Source: Allobosea vaviloviae (lineage in GTDB: Bacteria; Pseudomonadota; Alphaproteobacteria; Rhizobiales; Beijerinckiaceae). Taken from it: DNA of 64,000 nucleotides. The stretch spans positions 1-64,000 of the forward strand of contig NZ_LGSZ01000045.1 of the NCBI RefSeq assembly GCF_001298265.1, written 5' to 3'. The translations under genes and the position numbers were made by a program. Positions 52,750 to 61,656 of the stretch are shown here, piece by piece (position 1 is the stretch's first letter; each line of letters starts with the position of its first letter). Below the pieces are notes generated by a model, which saw only the letters and a list, made by a program, of their open reading frames with translations, was not told the origin of the DNA and did no database searches.

Positions 52750-54104
52750 CCGTGCGCATGAGCCTCGCCGCCCGCATCACCCTGATAGTGTTCATTGCGC
52801 TGTTGGCGGTCTGGATCGGGACGATCGCGCTTTACTACCGGTCGCAGGACTGGGACGGCGATGCGCTGCGGCCGCCGCCGCGCCAGATCGCCGCTTTGGC
52901 CGAGCTGATCGAGCGAACGCCGCGCGAGCAGAGATCGCTCGCTTTGGCCGCCGTGAGCTCCGGCGTCCTCGATGCGAGATTGGAGCCGCCCGATAATCCC
53001 GCGGTTGCGCCGCCCCAGACCCGCCGGCTCGACGAGCAGGTGCGGCTGGCCTATGCGGCCGAGCTGGGCGATCGCCCCGTTGCGATCGCGGTGCCGCCGG
53101 CGTCACCCTGGCGATGGCGCTTTCCGCGCCTCGTCGCGACAGCCGCGGACGCGCTCCGGTTGCGCATCGGCCTGCACACCAGCGAGACGCTCGTCATCGA
53201 GATGAAGGGTTCTCTGGTCCTCACGAGACTGGGCTTGCCGATCGGCTTCGGTGCCGGGCTGCTGGGGACACTGATCGCCCTCGTCGCCCTCATCATCATG
53301 CATCGCGAGACCCGGCCGCTCGCCCGGCTTGCCGCTGCCGTCGATCGTATGGATCTCGCCGGGCCTCCCGCGCTCTTGCCCCAGGCGCGGACAAGTGCCT
53401 CTGAAATCCAGGCACTGATCACAGCCTTCAACAGGCTTCAGACCCGCCTGTCCCAACTGCTGCGCGCCCGCATGGCGATGCTCGGCGGAATCTCGCACGA
53501 TGTCCGCACCTTCGCCACGCGGCTGCGCCTGCGGGTCGATCACATTCCGCAGGGCCCGCAACGCGATCGGGCGATCAGCGACATCTCCGATATGATCCGC
53601 CTCCTTGACGATGCGCTTCTCGCCAGTCGCGCGGGGGCTGGCGAACTCATCGAAGAACTGGTGGAGTTCGACCAGATTGTCCGGATCGAGGTCGAGGACA
53701 GGCTGGCTGCCGGGGCAGCGATCGAGCTCCGCATGAGCCAGAGCGCCGTCGGCGCGACCATCCTCGGCGATCGCCTGGCTCTCAGGCGCATTGTCTCCAA
53801 TCTTGCGGACAACGCCCTGGCATACGGCCACGCCGCGCATCTGGCCGTCGAGATCGATGCGCAGACGATTGTGTTGACCATTGACGATGAGGGCACTGGC
53901 ATTCCGCCTGACCTGCGCGAGATTCTGCTTGAACCCTTCGTTCGCCTGGAGGCCTCGCGCAATCGCCGCACGGGCGGCGCGGGCCTCGGCCTCGCCATCG
54001 TCCGTAGCCTCGTCGAAGGACATGGCGGGACGATCGCGATCGGGGACGCTCCAACCGGCGGGGCGCGCTTCACCCTGAGCTTGCCGGTCTTCCAGCCCTC
54101 GTGA
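52746..54104 (+). CDS. Sensor histidine kinase, EnvZ-like
   Basis: 452 residues. GTG start overlapping the regulator stop; an ATG at 52758 is an alternative. TM1 about 9-30, a ~130-residue periplasmic domain, TM2 about 162-185, then HAMP. H-box at H251 (GGISHDVRTFATRLRL); the usual proline after RT is replaced by Phe. N-box LRRIVSNLADNALAYG, G1 DEGTGIPP and G2 GGAGLGLAIVRSL are present. EnvZ-type kinase phosphorylating the preceding regulator; signal unknown, probably envelope-related. Confidence 0.92.
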   Translation: MTVRMSLAARITLIVFIALLAVWIGTIALYYRSQDWDGDALRPPPRQIAALAELIERTPREQRSLALAAVSSGVLDARLEPPDNPAVAPPQTRRLDEQVRLAYAAELGDRPVAIAVPPASPWRWRFPRLVATAADALRLRIGLHTSETLVIEMKGSLVLTRLGLPIGFGAGLLGTLIALVALIIMHRETRPLARLAAAVDRMDLAGPPALLPQARTSASEIQALITAFNRLQTRLSQLLRARMAMLGGISHDVRTFATRLRLRVDHIPQGPQRDRAISDISDMIRLLDDALLASRAGAGELIEELVEFDQIVRIEVEDRLAAGAAIELRMSQSAVGATILGDRLALRRIVSNLADNALAYGHAAHLAVEIDAQTIVLTIDDEGTGIPPDLREILLEPFVRLEASRNRRTGGAGLGLAIVRSLVEGHGGTIAIGDAPTGGARFTLSLPVFQPS

Positions 54105-54416
54105 ACGCGAGAAAGATCGCAAGGTCGAGCGGTCGGACGCCAATGCGCGCTCCCAGTTGAGTGCACAGAAACATCGCAGCGACGCGCGAACGGTCGCTGC
54201 GCTCAGTTGAAGCCGGCATCGGCACGGCCATCGCCGACAGTGCCGACTGAAAGCAACGATGCGGGCCAGCCAAACCTGAAGCTACCGCGATCGAGGCTGA
54301 GCAGGACGACCACACGCCGGACGGCGTCCGCAAGGCTCCCAAGCGGGGTGAAGACCATGCCGCGAAGACGCGGGTTCGACACGCGCTGGAAGGCGCCATG
54401 GCCTCCAGGCTGTCGG

Positions 54417-54790
54417 AGAGGCTTGGTGGGAAGGATCATTCCGGCGTTTCGGCGTCGGCCCATTGGCAAGGCGGTGGCGCGGCTGGAGGAGCGTCTCGGC
54501 GTCCGGCTGTTCCACCGTTCAACCCGCTCGATCACGCTGACGCCAGAAGGCAGCCTGTTTCGCGACCGCTGCCGTAGGATCGCCTGCGAGATCGAAGCGG
54601 CAGAGCTCGAACTCTCGCAGACCGGCGAAGCCCCGCACGGCAAGCTGCGCGTGAGCCTGCCGCTGATCGGCATGCTGATGATGCCCGCCGTGATGGCCTT
54701 CATGCGGGCCTATCCCGAAATCGATCTCGACTTCACCGACCGGCTCGTCGACGTGATCGACGAGGGCTTCAATGCCGTCACGCTTCACGC
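54417..54790 (+). pseudogene. LysR-type regulator, degenerate
   Basis: The string GKAVARLEERLGVRLFHRSTRSITLTPEG is an intact LysR recognition-helix/wing segment (cited core: RLEERLGVRLFHRSTRS), followed by the linker helix and PHGKLRVSLPLIGMLMM, MAFMRAYPEIDLDFTDR. Just upstream the expected GVSASA-IGKAV reading needs a one-base frame change near 54455, and the N-terminal helix is garbled. Downstream, from about residue FNAVTLHAL, effector-domain similarity is lost. The frame stays open to 55274 but does not encode a coherent protein. It lies in the decayed zone before tRNA-Met. Confidence 0.7.
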
Positions 54791-55249
54791 TCTCGCACCA
54801 CTTCGCTGTCTGTCGCTGACCCTGACGGGGGCCTATGCCACGGTCGGCACCGCCGGTCCGCCTCGGATCGCGGCGCCGCGGGAAACTCTGACGACGATGC
54901 CGATGGCCAAGTTCGGGCGCCGTTATGCCGACGATATGGTGATCTCGGCGGACATCGGCGCAAGGGCGCTGGTCGCGAACGCCATCGGATGGATGACGCG
55001 CGAGAACTATCTGCTGGCGCTCGAAGCCATCCTGACGGCGGATATCTTTCCCTGCTGTCAGACATCGCGGTTCCACTTTGGTACTGGTCGGCACGGAAAA
55101 CGTGGGCGCGCGCCTCCGGCGGTTGCCCCTGGTCTCGCTGAAGCGATTTCCCATTTGATGCTTTGGGACATTCCGGGGGCGGGCAATCTTGCGATGCTCA
55201 ACGAGCCCGAAGCGTTCATCCGGCTACACACCCGTTCCAGGAGCCCCTG
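54791..55249. other. Decayed stretch between LysR and recombinase remnants
   Basis: 459 bases with an open plus-strand frame but no recognisable domain. Parts may be the worn LysR effector region. No promoter, RNA or repeat is seen. Confidence 0.4.
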
Positions 55250-56359
55250 CCAAACGGATGATTGTCGATTCTGAGGCCGCTATCGTTCCACGCATCTTTG
55301 CCGACTAGGTCGCAGGCAGGTCGCCACGGGCAATAGCTGGTGATCTCAACGCCGAAGGTGTTCCTCCACCCGAGGGGACTACTGGAGCGCGGTCACGCTG
55401 AACGGCAATCGAAAGCGAGGTCACGGGATTTTACTCAATCCTCTCTATGTGGGCCGCCTCGTGTGGAATCGAGTACGGATGGTCAAGGATACTAAGACCG
55501 GAAACCGCCTATCGCGTCTCAATCCCGAGACGGATCGGCAAGAACAGGCCGTCCCGGCACTGGCGATCGTGGACCCTGAAATATTCGCTGCAGCGCTCGC
55601 GAAGCGCGGAGGACGAGCGGCGATGGCGCCGCGCGACCGAACGACGCCACGGCACCTGCTGTCTGGGCTGCTCCGGTGCGGTTCCTGCGGTGCCGGCATG
55701 TCGGTCGAGGATCATCACCGAGGACGCACGCGAATTCGCTGCACGAAGGCGACCGAGGCGGCGAGCTGCGACAATACCCGGTCCTACCAGCTCGACGTCA
55801 TCGAGGCTGCCGTGGCGGGCGGATTGCGCGACCGAATGGTCGATCGCGACGGCATCGCGCTTTATGTGCGCGTCTACAATGAGGAGCGGCAGGCTCTCGC
55901 TGCGTACAGCGTAAATCGACGCGCCCAGATTGAGAAGCGGCTCCAGCAGGCCGAGCGCGAACAGGATCGTATATACAAGGCCTAGGTCATGGGGCTCATC
56001 AAGGAAGACCAGGTCAAGCGCGAGCTGCCTCCTCGGAAGGCAGAATGCGAAGCCATTCGTGCCGAACTTGCCCTATGCGACGAACCGCCCAACATCGTCT
56101 CGCTTACCTCGCCTCGATCGAGAGCCTGGCCACGACCGTGCGCGAGGGCGAGCCCCATAGAGCGGAGTCGAAAAAGGCCCTTCGCGATTTGATCAGTACG
56201 GTCACGGATTACAACGCGCCGGCAGGGGGCACGCCGGACATCGAAGTCACAGGACCCCTGACGAATTTGATCGGAGGCGACCATTTCCCCACCAGCAAAG
56301 CTGTGGGGGGTCGAATGGTAGCGGGAGAGGGACTCGAACCCCCGACACGCGGATTATGA
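55250..56359 (+). pseudogene. Large serine recombinase, 5'-truncated and frameshifted
   Basis: From 55250 the frame reads IVDSEAAIVPRIFAD, a TAG, then VAGRSPRAIAGDLNAEGVPPP; a frame change follows, then YWSAVTLNGN...GILLNPLYVGRLVWNR, the Recombinase domain hallmark. Zinc-ribbon cysteines appear in LLRCGSCGAGM and the later RCTKA...SCDN. After a stop near 55985 the C-terminal coiled-coil part continues in other frames and ends in AGEGLEPPTRGL, a tail read from the tRNA 3' end. The N-terminal resolvase domain with its catalytic serine is gone, so it is inactive. Confidence 0.82.
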
Positions 56360-56392
56360 TTCCGCTGCTCTAACCGGCTGAGCTACCCCGCC
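56316..56392 (-). tRNA. tRNA-Met (CAT)
   Basis: 77 bases including an encoded CCA. Acceptor GGCGGGG pairs with TCCCGCT; D-arm AGCTCAGCCGGTTAGAGC; anticodon stem-loop GCGGAATCATAATCCGC with anticodon CAT; T-arm GGGGGTTCGAGTCCCTC. The body matches elongator tRNA-Met of Alphaproteobacteria rather than initiator (the acceptor starts with a normal pair) or the lysidine-type tRNA-Ile. Its 3' end is the apparent integration site of the segment to its left. Confidence 0.93.
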
Positions 56393-56464
56393 CCACAGTT
56401 CGGACACGTCGCTGTGCGGCGTTCCGTCGTGAGGGCGCGATATAGGCGGCGGGGGGTGGGTGCG

Positions 56465-57136
56465 TCAAGCCTTTGCGAAAGACGGCTCGACGGAGGAGAG
56501 CGTCGCGGAGGAGCGCTTGTGCAGGCGCACCACCTTGAAATAGCCGGAGCCGACATGGACGGTGTCGTAGCGGCCGGTCTTCGCCGCCCAGTCCGTCAGG
56601 CGGCTGATCTTGAAGTCCGAGCTCCAGCCGATGGCCCGGGCGAGCGGGGCCAGCGCCGTCCAGAGCGCTGCGAACCGGGCATCATCATCGACGAGCCGGC
56701 TCGAAATGATGATCTCGCCGCCCGGCTTCAGCACGCGGTCCATCTCGCGCAGCGCCTGCTCGGCATCGGGGACAAGGGTGATGACGAACTGTGCGGTCAC
56801 GGCATCGAACCTCTCTGCCGCGAAGCCGAGCCGGCCGGCATCCATCACCATCAGCCCCCTGACATGCTTCAGGCCCTGGCTCGAGACCTTCCGGTTCGCG
56901 ACCTTGAGCATGTCGAGCGAAAGGTCGACGCCAAGCACGCGTGAATCGGGGCGGAAATAGGTGAGCGTCAGGCCGGTGCCGACACCGATCTCGAGAATGT
57001 CGGGGCCGCAGGCGCAGGCCGCGTCCACCGCCTCGCGCTGGGGCGTCGCCAGGAGCCGCTGGTAGATCTTGTCGTAGATGCGCGCCCAGGCTGCGTAGAC
57101 ACGCTTCTGGGTTTCGAGATGATCGGGCACCGGCAT
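56465..57136 (-). CDS. pmtA: SAM-dependent methyltransferase, PmtA-like (phosphatidylethanolamine N-methyltransferase)
   Basis: 223 residues. Motif I ILEIGVGTGLTLTYF, motif II VLGVDLSLDMLKVA, then FDAVTAQFVITLVPD and LKPGGEIIISS (motif III). N-terminal YAAWARIYDKIYQRLL matches the PmtA family of Rhodobacter and Sinorhizobium, which methylates phosphatidylethanolamine three times to phosphatidylcholine. Monocistronic-looking, between tRNA-Met and mnmA. A general ubiE-like role is less likely but not excluded. Confidence 0.82.
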   Translation of the reverse strand: MPVPDHLETQKRVYAAWARIYDKIYQRLLATPQREAVDAACACGPDILEIGVGTGLTLTYFRPDSRVLGVDLSLDMLKVANRKVSSQGLKHVRGLMVMDAGRLGFAAERFDAVTAQFVITLVPDAEQALREMDRVLKPGGEIIISSRLVDDDARFAALWTALAPLARAIGWSSDFKISRLTDWAAKTGRYDTVHVGSGYFKVVRLHKRSSATLSSVEPSFAKA

Positions 57137-57187
57137 GGAGCGGCTCGTGGATTCTAAGGGGATTTGGAAGCGAAGGCGGTGCCGGCG

Positions 57188-58372
57188 TCAGGTCAGGGCG
57201 AGAGCGAGGCTGGGTCGCGGTGCGGGATGCGGCAGTTCCGGCCGCAGGATGGTACCGCCGCCCAGCACGCGGGCACCGGGGCCGGCATCGGCATAGATGA
57301 CGCAGGCCTGGCCGGGAGAAACGCCTTCCTCGTCGGTGGCGAGCTCGATCCGTAAGCCGGCGTCGTCGCGTGTCAGCCGCGCCTCGCGCGGGGGGCGTGT
57401 CGAGCGCACGCGCACGGCGATGTCGAGCCCCCCCGGCGGCAGCGCATCCAGCGAGATCTCGCCGAGCCAGTTCACGTCGCGCAGCCTGATCTCGCGAACG
57501 TTGAGAGCCTCGCGCGGGCCGACGATGACGCGGGCTGAATCGGCGTCGAGGCGCAGCACATAGAGCGGCTCGGGCGTGCTGAGGCCCAGCCCCTTGCGCT
57601 GGCCAACCGTGTAGCGCAGCACGCCGTCATGGCGCCCGAGGACTCGGCCGTCGAGATGCACGATGTGGCCAGGACGCGCAGCGCCTGGCTTCAGCCTCTC
57701 GATCACATCGGCATAGCGGCCATTGGGGACGAAGCAGATGTCCTGGCTGTCGGGCTTGTCGGCGATGCCGAGGCCAAGCTCGGCCGCCAGCGCGCGGGTC
57801 TGCGCCTTGTCGATGCCGCCCAGCGGGAAGCGCAGCAGGTCGAGCTGTTCCTGCGTCGTCGCATAGAGGAAATAGCTCTGATCGCGGTTGGCGTCGGCGG
57901 CGCGAAACAGGCCGCGATGGCCGTTGTCGAGCTCGCGGCCGACGACGTAATGGCCGGTCGCAAGCGCGTCGGCCCCGAGCTCGCGGGCGAGCCCGAGCAG
58001 ATCGTTGAACTTCACCGTGCGGTTGCACTCGACGCAGGGGATCGGCGTCTCGCCGGCGAGATAGCTCTCGGCGAAGCGCTCGATCACCGCGTCGCGGAAG
58101 CGGCTCTCATAATCCAGCACGTAGTGAGGAATGCCGATCTGCTCGGCGACGCGGCGGGCGTCGTGGATGTCCTGGCCGGCGCAGCAGGAGCCGGCCCGGT
58201 GGACGGCCGCGCCATGGTCGTAGAGCTGGAGCGTGACGCCGATGACCTCGTAGCCCTCGCGCTGCAGCAGCGCCGCGACGACGGAGGAATCGACGCCGCC
58301 CGACATCGCCGCGACGACGCGCGTCGCCGCTGGCGGCTTGGCGATATCGAGGGAGTTGCGGGGCGTCGTCAT
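57188..58372 (-). CDS. mnmA: tRNA-specific 2-thiouridylase MnmA
   Basis: 394 residues. PP-loop SGGVDSS (24-30). Catalytic cysteine C113 in PIPCVECN and the second cysteine in [19 protein letters not shown] and RDQSYFLYA are conserved blocks, and the C-terminal beta-barrel follows (PLYVLRLD and on). It forms s2U34 in tRNA-Lys, -Glu and -Gln, using sulfur relayed from IscS. An N-terminal extension of ~15 residues is usual in this group. Confidence 0.95.
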   Translation of the reverse strand: MTTPRNSLDIAKPPAATRVVAAMSGGVDSSVVAALLQREGYEVIGVTLQLYDHGAAVHRAGSCCAGQDIHDARRVAEQIGIPHYVLDYESRFRDAVIERFAESYLAGETPIPCVECNRTVKFNDLLGLARELGADALATGHYVVGRELDNGHRGLFRAADANRDQSYFLYATTQEQLDLLRFPLGGIDKAQTRALAAELGLGIADKPDSQDICFVPNGRYADVIERLKPGAARPGHIVHLDGRVLGRHDGVLRYTVGQRKGLGLSTPEPLYVLRLDADSARVIVGPREALNVREIRLRDVNWLGEISLDALPPGGLDIAVRVRSTRPPREARLTRDDAGLRIELATDEEGVSPGQACVIYADAGPGARVLGGGTILRPELPHPAPRPSLALALT

Positions 58373-58610
58373 GGAAGGGTGCGGATGTCCGGCGGCAAGG
58401 CAGGCGATTGCCGGCTCTATACCGGCTTTGGGGCGCCGCTGCCAGCGGCGATGGGCAAATCCTGCCGGCTGGCGGCAGCGAGATGGCGGTTCTTGCCGCT
58501 GTTCCTATTGAGGAGCCATCCTAAGCTATTGGAATCCTTGGGCAGGCCTGTGGCTTGGCATTTGCTGAACAGCGGTTGGGGCGTTCTGTGCCCCTGTTGC
58601 GGATCAACCG

Positions 58611-60251
58611 ATGTCGATTCAGTCAGTGTCGAGTTCCTCGTTTGCCGAGCCCTTGGTTCAGCGCAGGCCTGCGCCCGAACGGGACGTCGGGGGCCAGCGG
58701 GAGAGCTTCGTCCTGCCGCGGGAGGAGCCCTCGCAGCAGGCCGCCGCGTCTGCCCGCGACAGCCGCAGCGAGACGGTGAGCGACGCCAGCGAGACGCGCC
58801 GCGATGCTGCAGACGCACGCCGGGACGCTGGTGACGCACGCCGGGCTTCGGGGGATGTGCGCCGCGAGGCAGGGGACGCACGCCGCGCCACCGACGAGGC
58901 GGCTGCCACCGCCTCCGAGACACCATCCGATTCCGCTGCCAAGCCTGCCGTCCAGGCGGCAGCCGCCGAGACCGGCGCGAAGGCACCGGCAGCCGAGGCG
59001 GGCAAGGCTGCCGAAGCCGTGCCGGTCGCGCAGGCGGCAGCGCCGAACCTCGATATTGCGGCGCTGGTCAGCATCGCGATTGCCGCGCAGGCCGACAACC
59101 AGCCCGCGAAGGGGGGTGAGGCCGGCGAAGCCAAGACCGGAGAAGCCAAGGTTGAGAAGCCCGAAGGCGAACCGGCCGAGGCCGGCGCTGCCACGGAACC
59201 GAAGGCCGATGGCGTTGCCGTTGCCAACACGCTCGTCACGCCGGCGGTCGTGCTGGCGCCGCCTGTTCCCGTTCCGACCCTGCCGACCGAGCTTGCCGCC
59301 GGGGCCCCCAGCGAGACAGCCGGGGAGGAGGATCTCTTGTCCGGCAAGGCCGGGTCCACCACCGCGCAGCCGCTGCTGGCGAGGCGCGAGGCCGCGGCAG
59401 CGCTGGCCGCTGGCGCAAACCCATCCGCCGCTGCTGCTGATGCATCCGCGGTGGCGGTGGCGGGCAGCCCGCGGGCATCCAAGGCTGGCGTCTCCAGCCC
59501 TGCCCAGACGCTGCCATTGCCCGTCGGCGCCGACCAAGCTGCAAAATCCGACGCTGCGCCCGAGGTTGGCGACAAGCTCGCGGAGTTACAGGCTCTTACA
59601 CAGGCGCAGGGCCCTGCGGCGGCACAAGCATCCGGCCCCGCCGATCCCAGACCGGCCGATTCCCTCCAGCAGGCTCCAAATTTGATCGACCTGTCGGCCT
59701 TGGGCCAGCAGGGTGGCAACAGGGTCGAGCCGCTTCGGATTCTCACGGGCCCTGAGCAACTCGCCCCACAGGCCTCAGCTGCCCCACAGGCCGAGGACGC
59801 GAGCGCCAGCCCGCCGACCCCGCTGCATGTGCTGCCGATCGAGATCGGTCTCAGGGCGCTCGCCGGCGCGCGCCAGTTCGACATCCGGCTTGACCCGGGA
59901 GAACTTGGCCGGGTCGATGTCAATCTCTCGATTTCCGACACGGGAGAGGTCACGGCGCGCCTCGTCGTCGACCGCGTCGAGACGCTGCATCTGCTGCAGC
60001 GGGATGCACGTACGCTCGAGCGTGCTTTCGAGCAGGCGGGCCTGAAACCGTCCGATGCCGGCGTCGACATCACCCTTCGCGATCCATCCGACCAGTCGGG
60101 CTTCCGCCAGAACCGGCAGCAGGATGAGGCGCCGCAGCGCGCGCGCGTCTTCGCCAATGGTTCCGAGACCGGCGACGCCGCCTCGATTGCAACACAGCCC
60201 GCGCCTGCCCGCCGCTTCGTGCGGCTGGGCGGCGTGGATCTCAGCATCTGA
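58611..60251 (+). CDS. fliK: Flagellar hook-length control protein FliK
   Basis: 546 residues. The long N-terminal part is low-complexity, rich in Ala, Glu and Pro. It contains an Arg/Asp/Ala heptad-like series (about residues 63-92; units such as RRDAADA, RRDAGDA, RRASGDV, RREAGDA). The C-terminal ~120 residues have the Flg_hook fold: IEIGLRALAGARQFDIRLDPGELGRVDVNL (core RLDPGELGRVDV) and RDARTLERAFEQAGL. It measures hook length and switches export specificity via FlhB. Followed 16 bases later by flgD. Confidence 0.9.
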   Translation: MSIQSVSSSSFAEPLVQRRPAPERDVGGQRESFVLPREEPSQQAAASARDSRSETVSDASETRRDAADARRDAGDARRASGDVRREAGDARRATDEAAATASETPSDSAAKPAVQAAAAETGAKAPAAEAGKAAEAVPVAQAAAPNLDIAALVSIAIAAQADNQPAKGGEAGEAKTGEAKVEKPEGEPAEAGAATEPKADGVAVANTLVTPAVVLAPPVPVPTLPTELAAGAPSETAGEEDLLSGKAGSTTAQPLLARREAAAALAAGANPSAAAADASAVAVAGSPRASKAGVSSPAQTLPLPVGADQAAKSDAAPEVGDKLAELQALTQAQGPAAAQASGPADPRPADSLQQAPNLIDLSALGQQGGNRVEPLRILTGPEQLAPQASAAPQAEDASASPPTPLHVLPIEIGLRALAGARQFDIRLDPGELGRVDVNLSISDTGEVTARLVVDRVETLHLLQRDARTLERAFEQAGLKPSDAGVDITLRDPSDQSGFRQNRQQDEAPQRARVFANGSETGDAASIATQPAPARRFVRLGGVDLSI

Positions 60252-60267
60252 CCGAAGGAGGAGCGCC

Positions 60268-60954
60268 ATGGCCGTCTCCAGCACCAGCAGCAGCACCGCA
60301 TCGACGAGCAGCAGCAGCTCGTCGACGAGCAGCACGAGCACGGCCTCTGGCGGCGCCGCGATCGCCAACAACTTCGATCAGTTCCTGACGCTGCTGACGA
60401 CGCAGCTCAGGAACCAGTCACCGCTCGATCCGCTCGACACCAACCAGTTCACCTCGCAGCTCGTGCAGTTCGCCGGCGTCGAGCAGCAGCTCAAGACCAA
60501 TGAGACGCTGACATCGCTGCTCAGCCTGAATTCGGCCGGCACGGCGACCAGCGCGGTGGGCTTCATCGGCTCGACCATCACCGCAGATGGCGCGACGACG
60601 CGCCTGGAAAACGACAAGGCCGAGTGGCAGGTCAACGTTCCCCGCGGCGGTACCGCGACGATCACGATCAAGGATTCCAAGGGAAGCGTCGTGCAGACGC
60701 AGACCAAGAGCCTCGTGGCCGGCGACCAGACCTATCAATGGGACGGCACGACGTCGACCGCACAAAAAGCGCCGGCCGGCGAATACACGATCACGATCGA
60801 TGCCAAGGACACGGCCGGTGCGGCGATAACGGCCACGACGAAGATCAGCGGCGTCGTCGATGGAGTCGACTTCTCCGGCTCGATCCCAACCCTCAAGATC
60901 GGCTCCATCAGCGTACCGATCGACCAGGTCAAGAGCGTCGTCCGCAAGAGCTGA
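60268..60954 (+). CDS. flgD: Flagellar hook capping protein FlgD
   Basis: 228 residues from the ATG at 60268, after GGAGGAG. A Ser/Thr-rich leader precedes FDQFLTLLTTQLRNQSPLDPLDTNQF, the FlgD N-terminal hallmark (core LRNQSPLDPLD), and QFAGVEQQLKTN. The FlgD Ig-like and tudor-like parts follow (WDGTTSTAQKAPAGEYT). It caps the growing hook and is lost on completion. In the same transcript as fliK. Confidence 0.94.
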   Translation: MAVSSTSSSTASTSSSSSSTSSTSTASGGAAIANNFDQFLTLLTTQLRNQSPLDPLDTNQFTSQLVQFAGVEQQLKTNETLTSLLSLNSAGTATSAVGFIGSTITADGATTRLENDKAEWQVNVPRGGTATITIKDSKGSVVQTQTKSLVAGDQTYQWDGTTSTAQKAPAGEYTITIDAKDTAGAAITATTKISGVVDGVDFSGSIPTLKIGSISVPIDQVKSVVRKS

Positions 60955-60992
60955 CCCGCGAATCAAAGATGCGGAAAGCCACCATCTTCGCC

Positions 60993-61007
60993 TTAGGCAA
61001 TTCTTAA
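60993..61007 (+). promoter_or_regulatory. CtrA-box-like site upstream of sciP
   Basis: TTAG-GCAATTC-TTAA: two half-sites with 7 bases between, one mismatch from TTAA-N7-TTAA. It lies 55 bases before the sciP start. In Caulobacter sciP is a CtrA-dependent gene, which supports the call. Orientation and binding are inferred. Confidence 0.5.
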
Positions 61008-61061
61008 AGCGGCAGGCCTATGCTCAGCACAAGTAGCTCTGTTGAGTTGTGTGAGTGTACC

Positions 61062-61337
61062 ATGACCGAGCCTTTGCGACCGCGGGTGAAGTATGTGATC
61101 GGGCCGGACGGCAGTCCGCTGACGATCGCCGATCTCCCGCCGATGAATCCCCGCCGCTGGGTGATCCGGCGCAAGGCGGAGGTCGTCGCCGCCGTGCGCG
61201 GCGGTCTGCTCAGCCTCGAGGAGGCCTGCCAGCGCTACACGCTGACGGTCGATGAATTCCTGAGCTGGCAGATGTCGATCGATCAACACGGGCTGGCCGG
61301 TCTTCGCACCACCCGCATCCAGCACTACCGCCAGTAA
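61062..61337 (+). CDS. sciP: CtrA inhibitor SciP (DUF1153)
   Basis: 91 residues from the ATG at 61062, the same length as Caulobacter SciP. The sequence shows RVKYVIGPDGSPLTIADLPP, then the helix-turn-helix RRWVIRRKAEVVAAVRGGLL, SLEEACQRYTLTVDEFLSWQ. SciP binds CtrA and blocks RNA polymerase recruitment at CtrA promoters in G1, limiting flagellar and cell-cycle genes. Here it sits between flgD and fliF. A hairpin terminator follows. Confidence 0.92.
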   Translation: MTEPLRPRVKYVIGPDGSPLTIADLPPMNPRRWVIRRKAEVVAAVRGGLLSLEEACQRYTLTVDEFLSWQMSIDQHGLAGLRTTRIQHYRQ

Positions 61338-61360
61338 GCGCGCGTCACTTTCCTGTTCAA

Positions 61361-61390
61361 GGCGTCGCTCCCTCGGGAGCGGCGCCTTCG
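61361..61390 (+). terminator. Probable terminator of sciP
   Basis: 11-base stem GGCGTCGCTCC / GGAGCGGCGCC (one G-U pair) with loop CTCG, followed by TTCGTCGTTTCG. The T-run is broken, so termination may be partial. Confidence 0.6.
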
Positions 61391-61432
61391 TCGTTTCGGC
61401 TGCGGCATTGCCGGTGCGCTGGCTGCGGACAG

Positions 61433-61455
61433 AAAAAAAGCCCGCCGAAGCGGGC
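61433..61455 (-). terminator. Intrinsic terminator on minus strand
   Basis: Read on the minus strand: GCCCGC, loop TTCG, GCGGGC, then seven T. A stable tetraloop hairpin with a full T-run, pointing away from fliF. No annotated minus-strand gene feeds it except the two small ORFs just upstream, so a short transcript from this strand is implied. Confidence 0.8.
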
Positions 61456-61471
61456 CCGTCCAGTCGGTCCA

Positions 61472-61576
61472 TCAGGACCTGTCTCGATGCGTGTTGTCCC
61501 CGCATCTTGCGCAGGCTTGCAGCACGAACAGCCTGGCGGACCTCCCTGTCGCCAGACGCCGGCTGCTCGTTTTCAT
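61472..61576 (-). CDS. Small ORF 2, 34 residues, unknown
   Basis: Its ATG overlaps the stop of the upstream small ORF by 4 bases (ATGA), suggesting coupled translation. Begins MKTSSRRLATGRSARLFVLQ and ends with a C-x2-C (ACARCGDN). Basic, 34 residues. The intrinsic terminator starts 17 bases downstream. No family is recognised; it could also be just part of a small RNA. Confidence 0.35.
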   Translation of the reverse strand: MKTSSRRLATGRSARLFVLQACARCGDNTHRDRS

Positions 61577-61656
61577 TCCACGGCCGGCGCGCGCTCGACC
61601 AAATCGAGAAACACCGCCGCGCAGCCAAGCCAGAAGATTGCAGTCCAGATCAGCAT
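61573..61656 (-). CDS. Small ORF 1, 27-residue membrane peptide
   Basis: Begins MLIWTAIFWLGCAAVFLDLV, nearly all hydrophobic, so a single membrane helix. GGGAGGA lies 5 bases before the ATG, the best Shine-Dalgarno on this strand for kilobases. Followed by small ORF 2 with an ATGA overlap and then a terminator. The strand is opposite to sciP and fliF. Expression is likely; function unknown. Confidence 0.45.
   Translation of the reverse strand: MLIWTAIFWLGCAAVFLDLVERAPAVE

Noticed and set aside
54207..55274. Single 355-residue open frame covering the LysR remnant
   Set aside because: Only the middle part (residues ~85-190) is LysR-like; both ends are non-coding in character, so the open frame is a chance survivor of a pseudogene.
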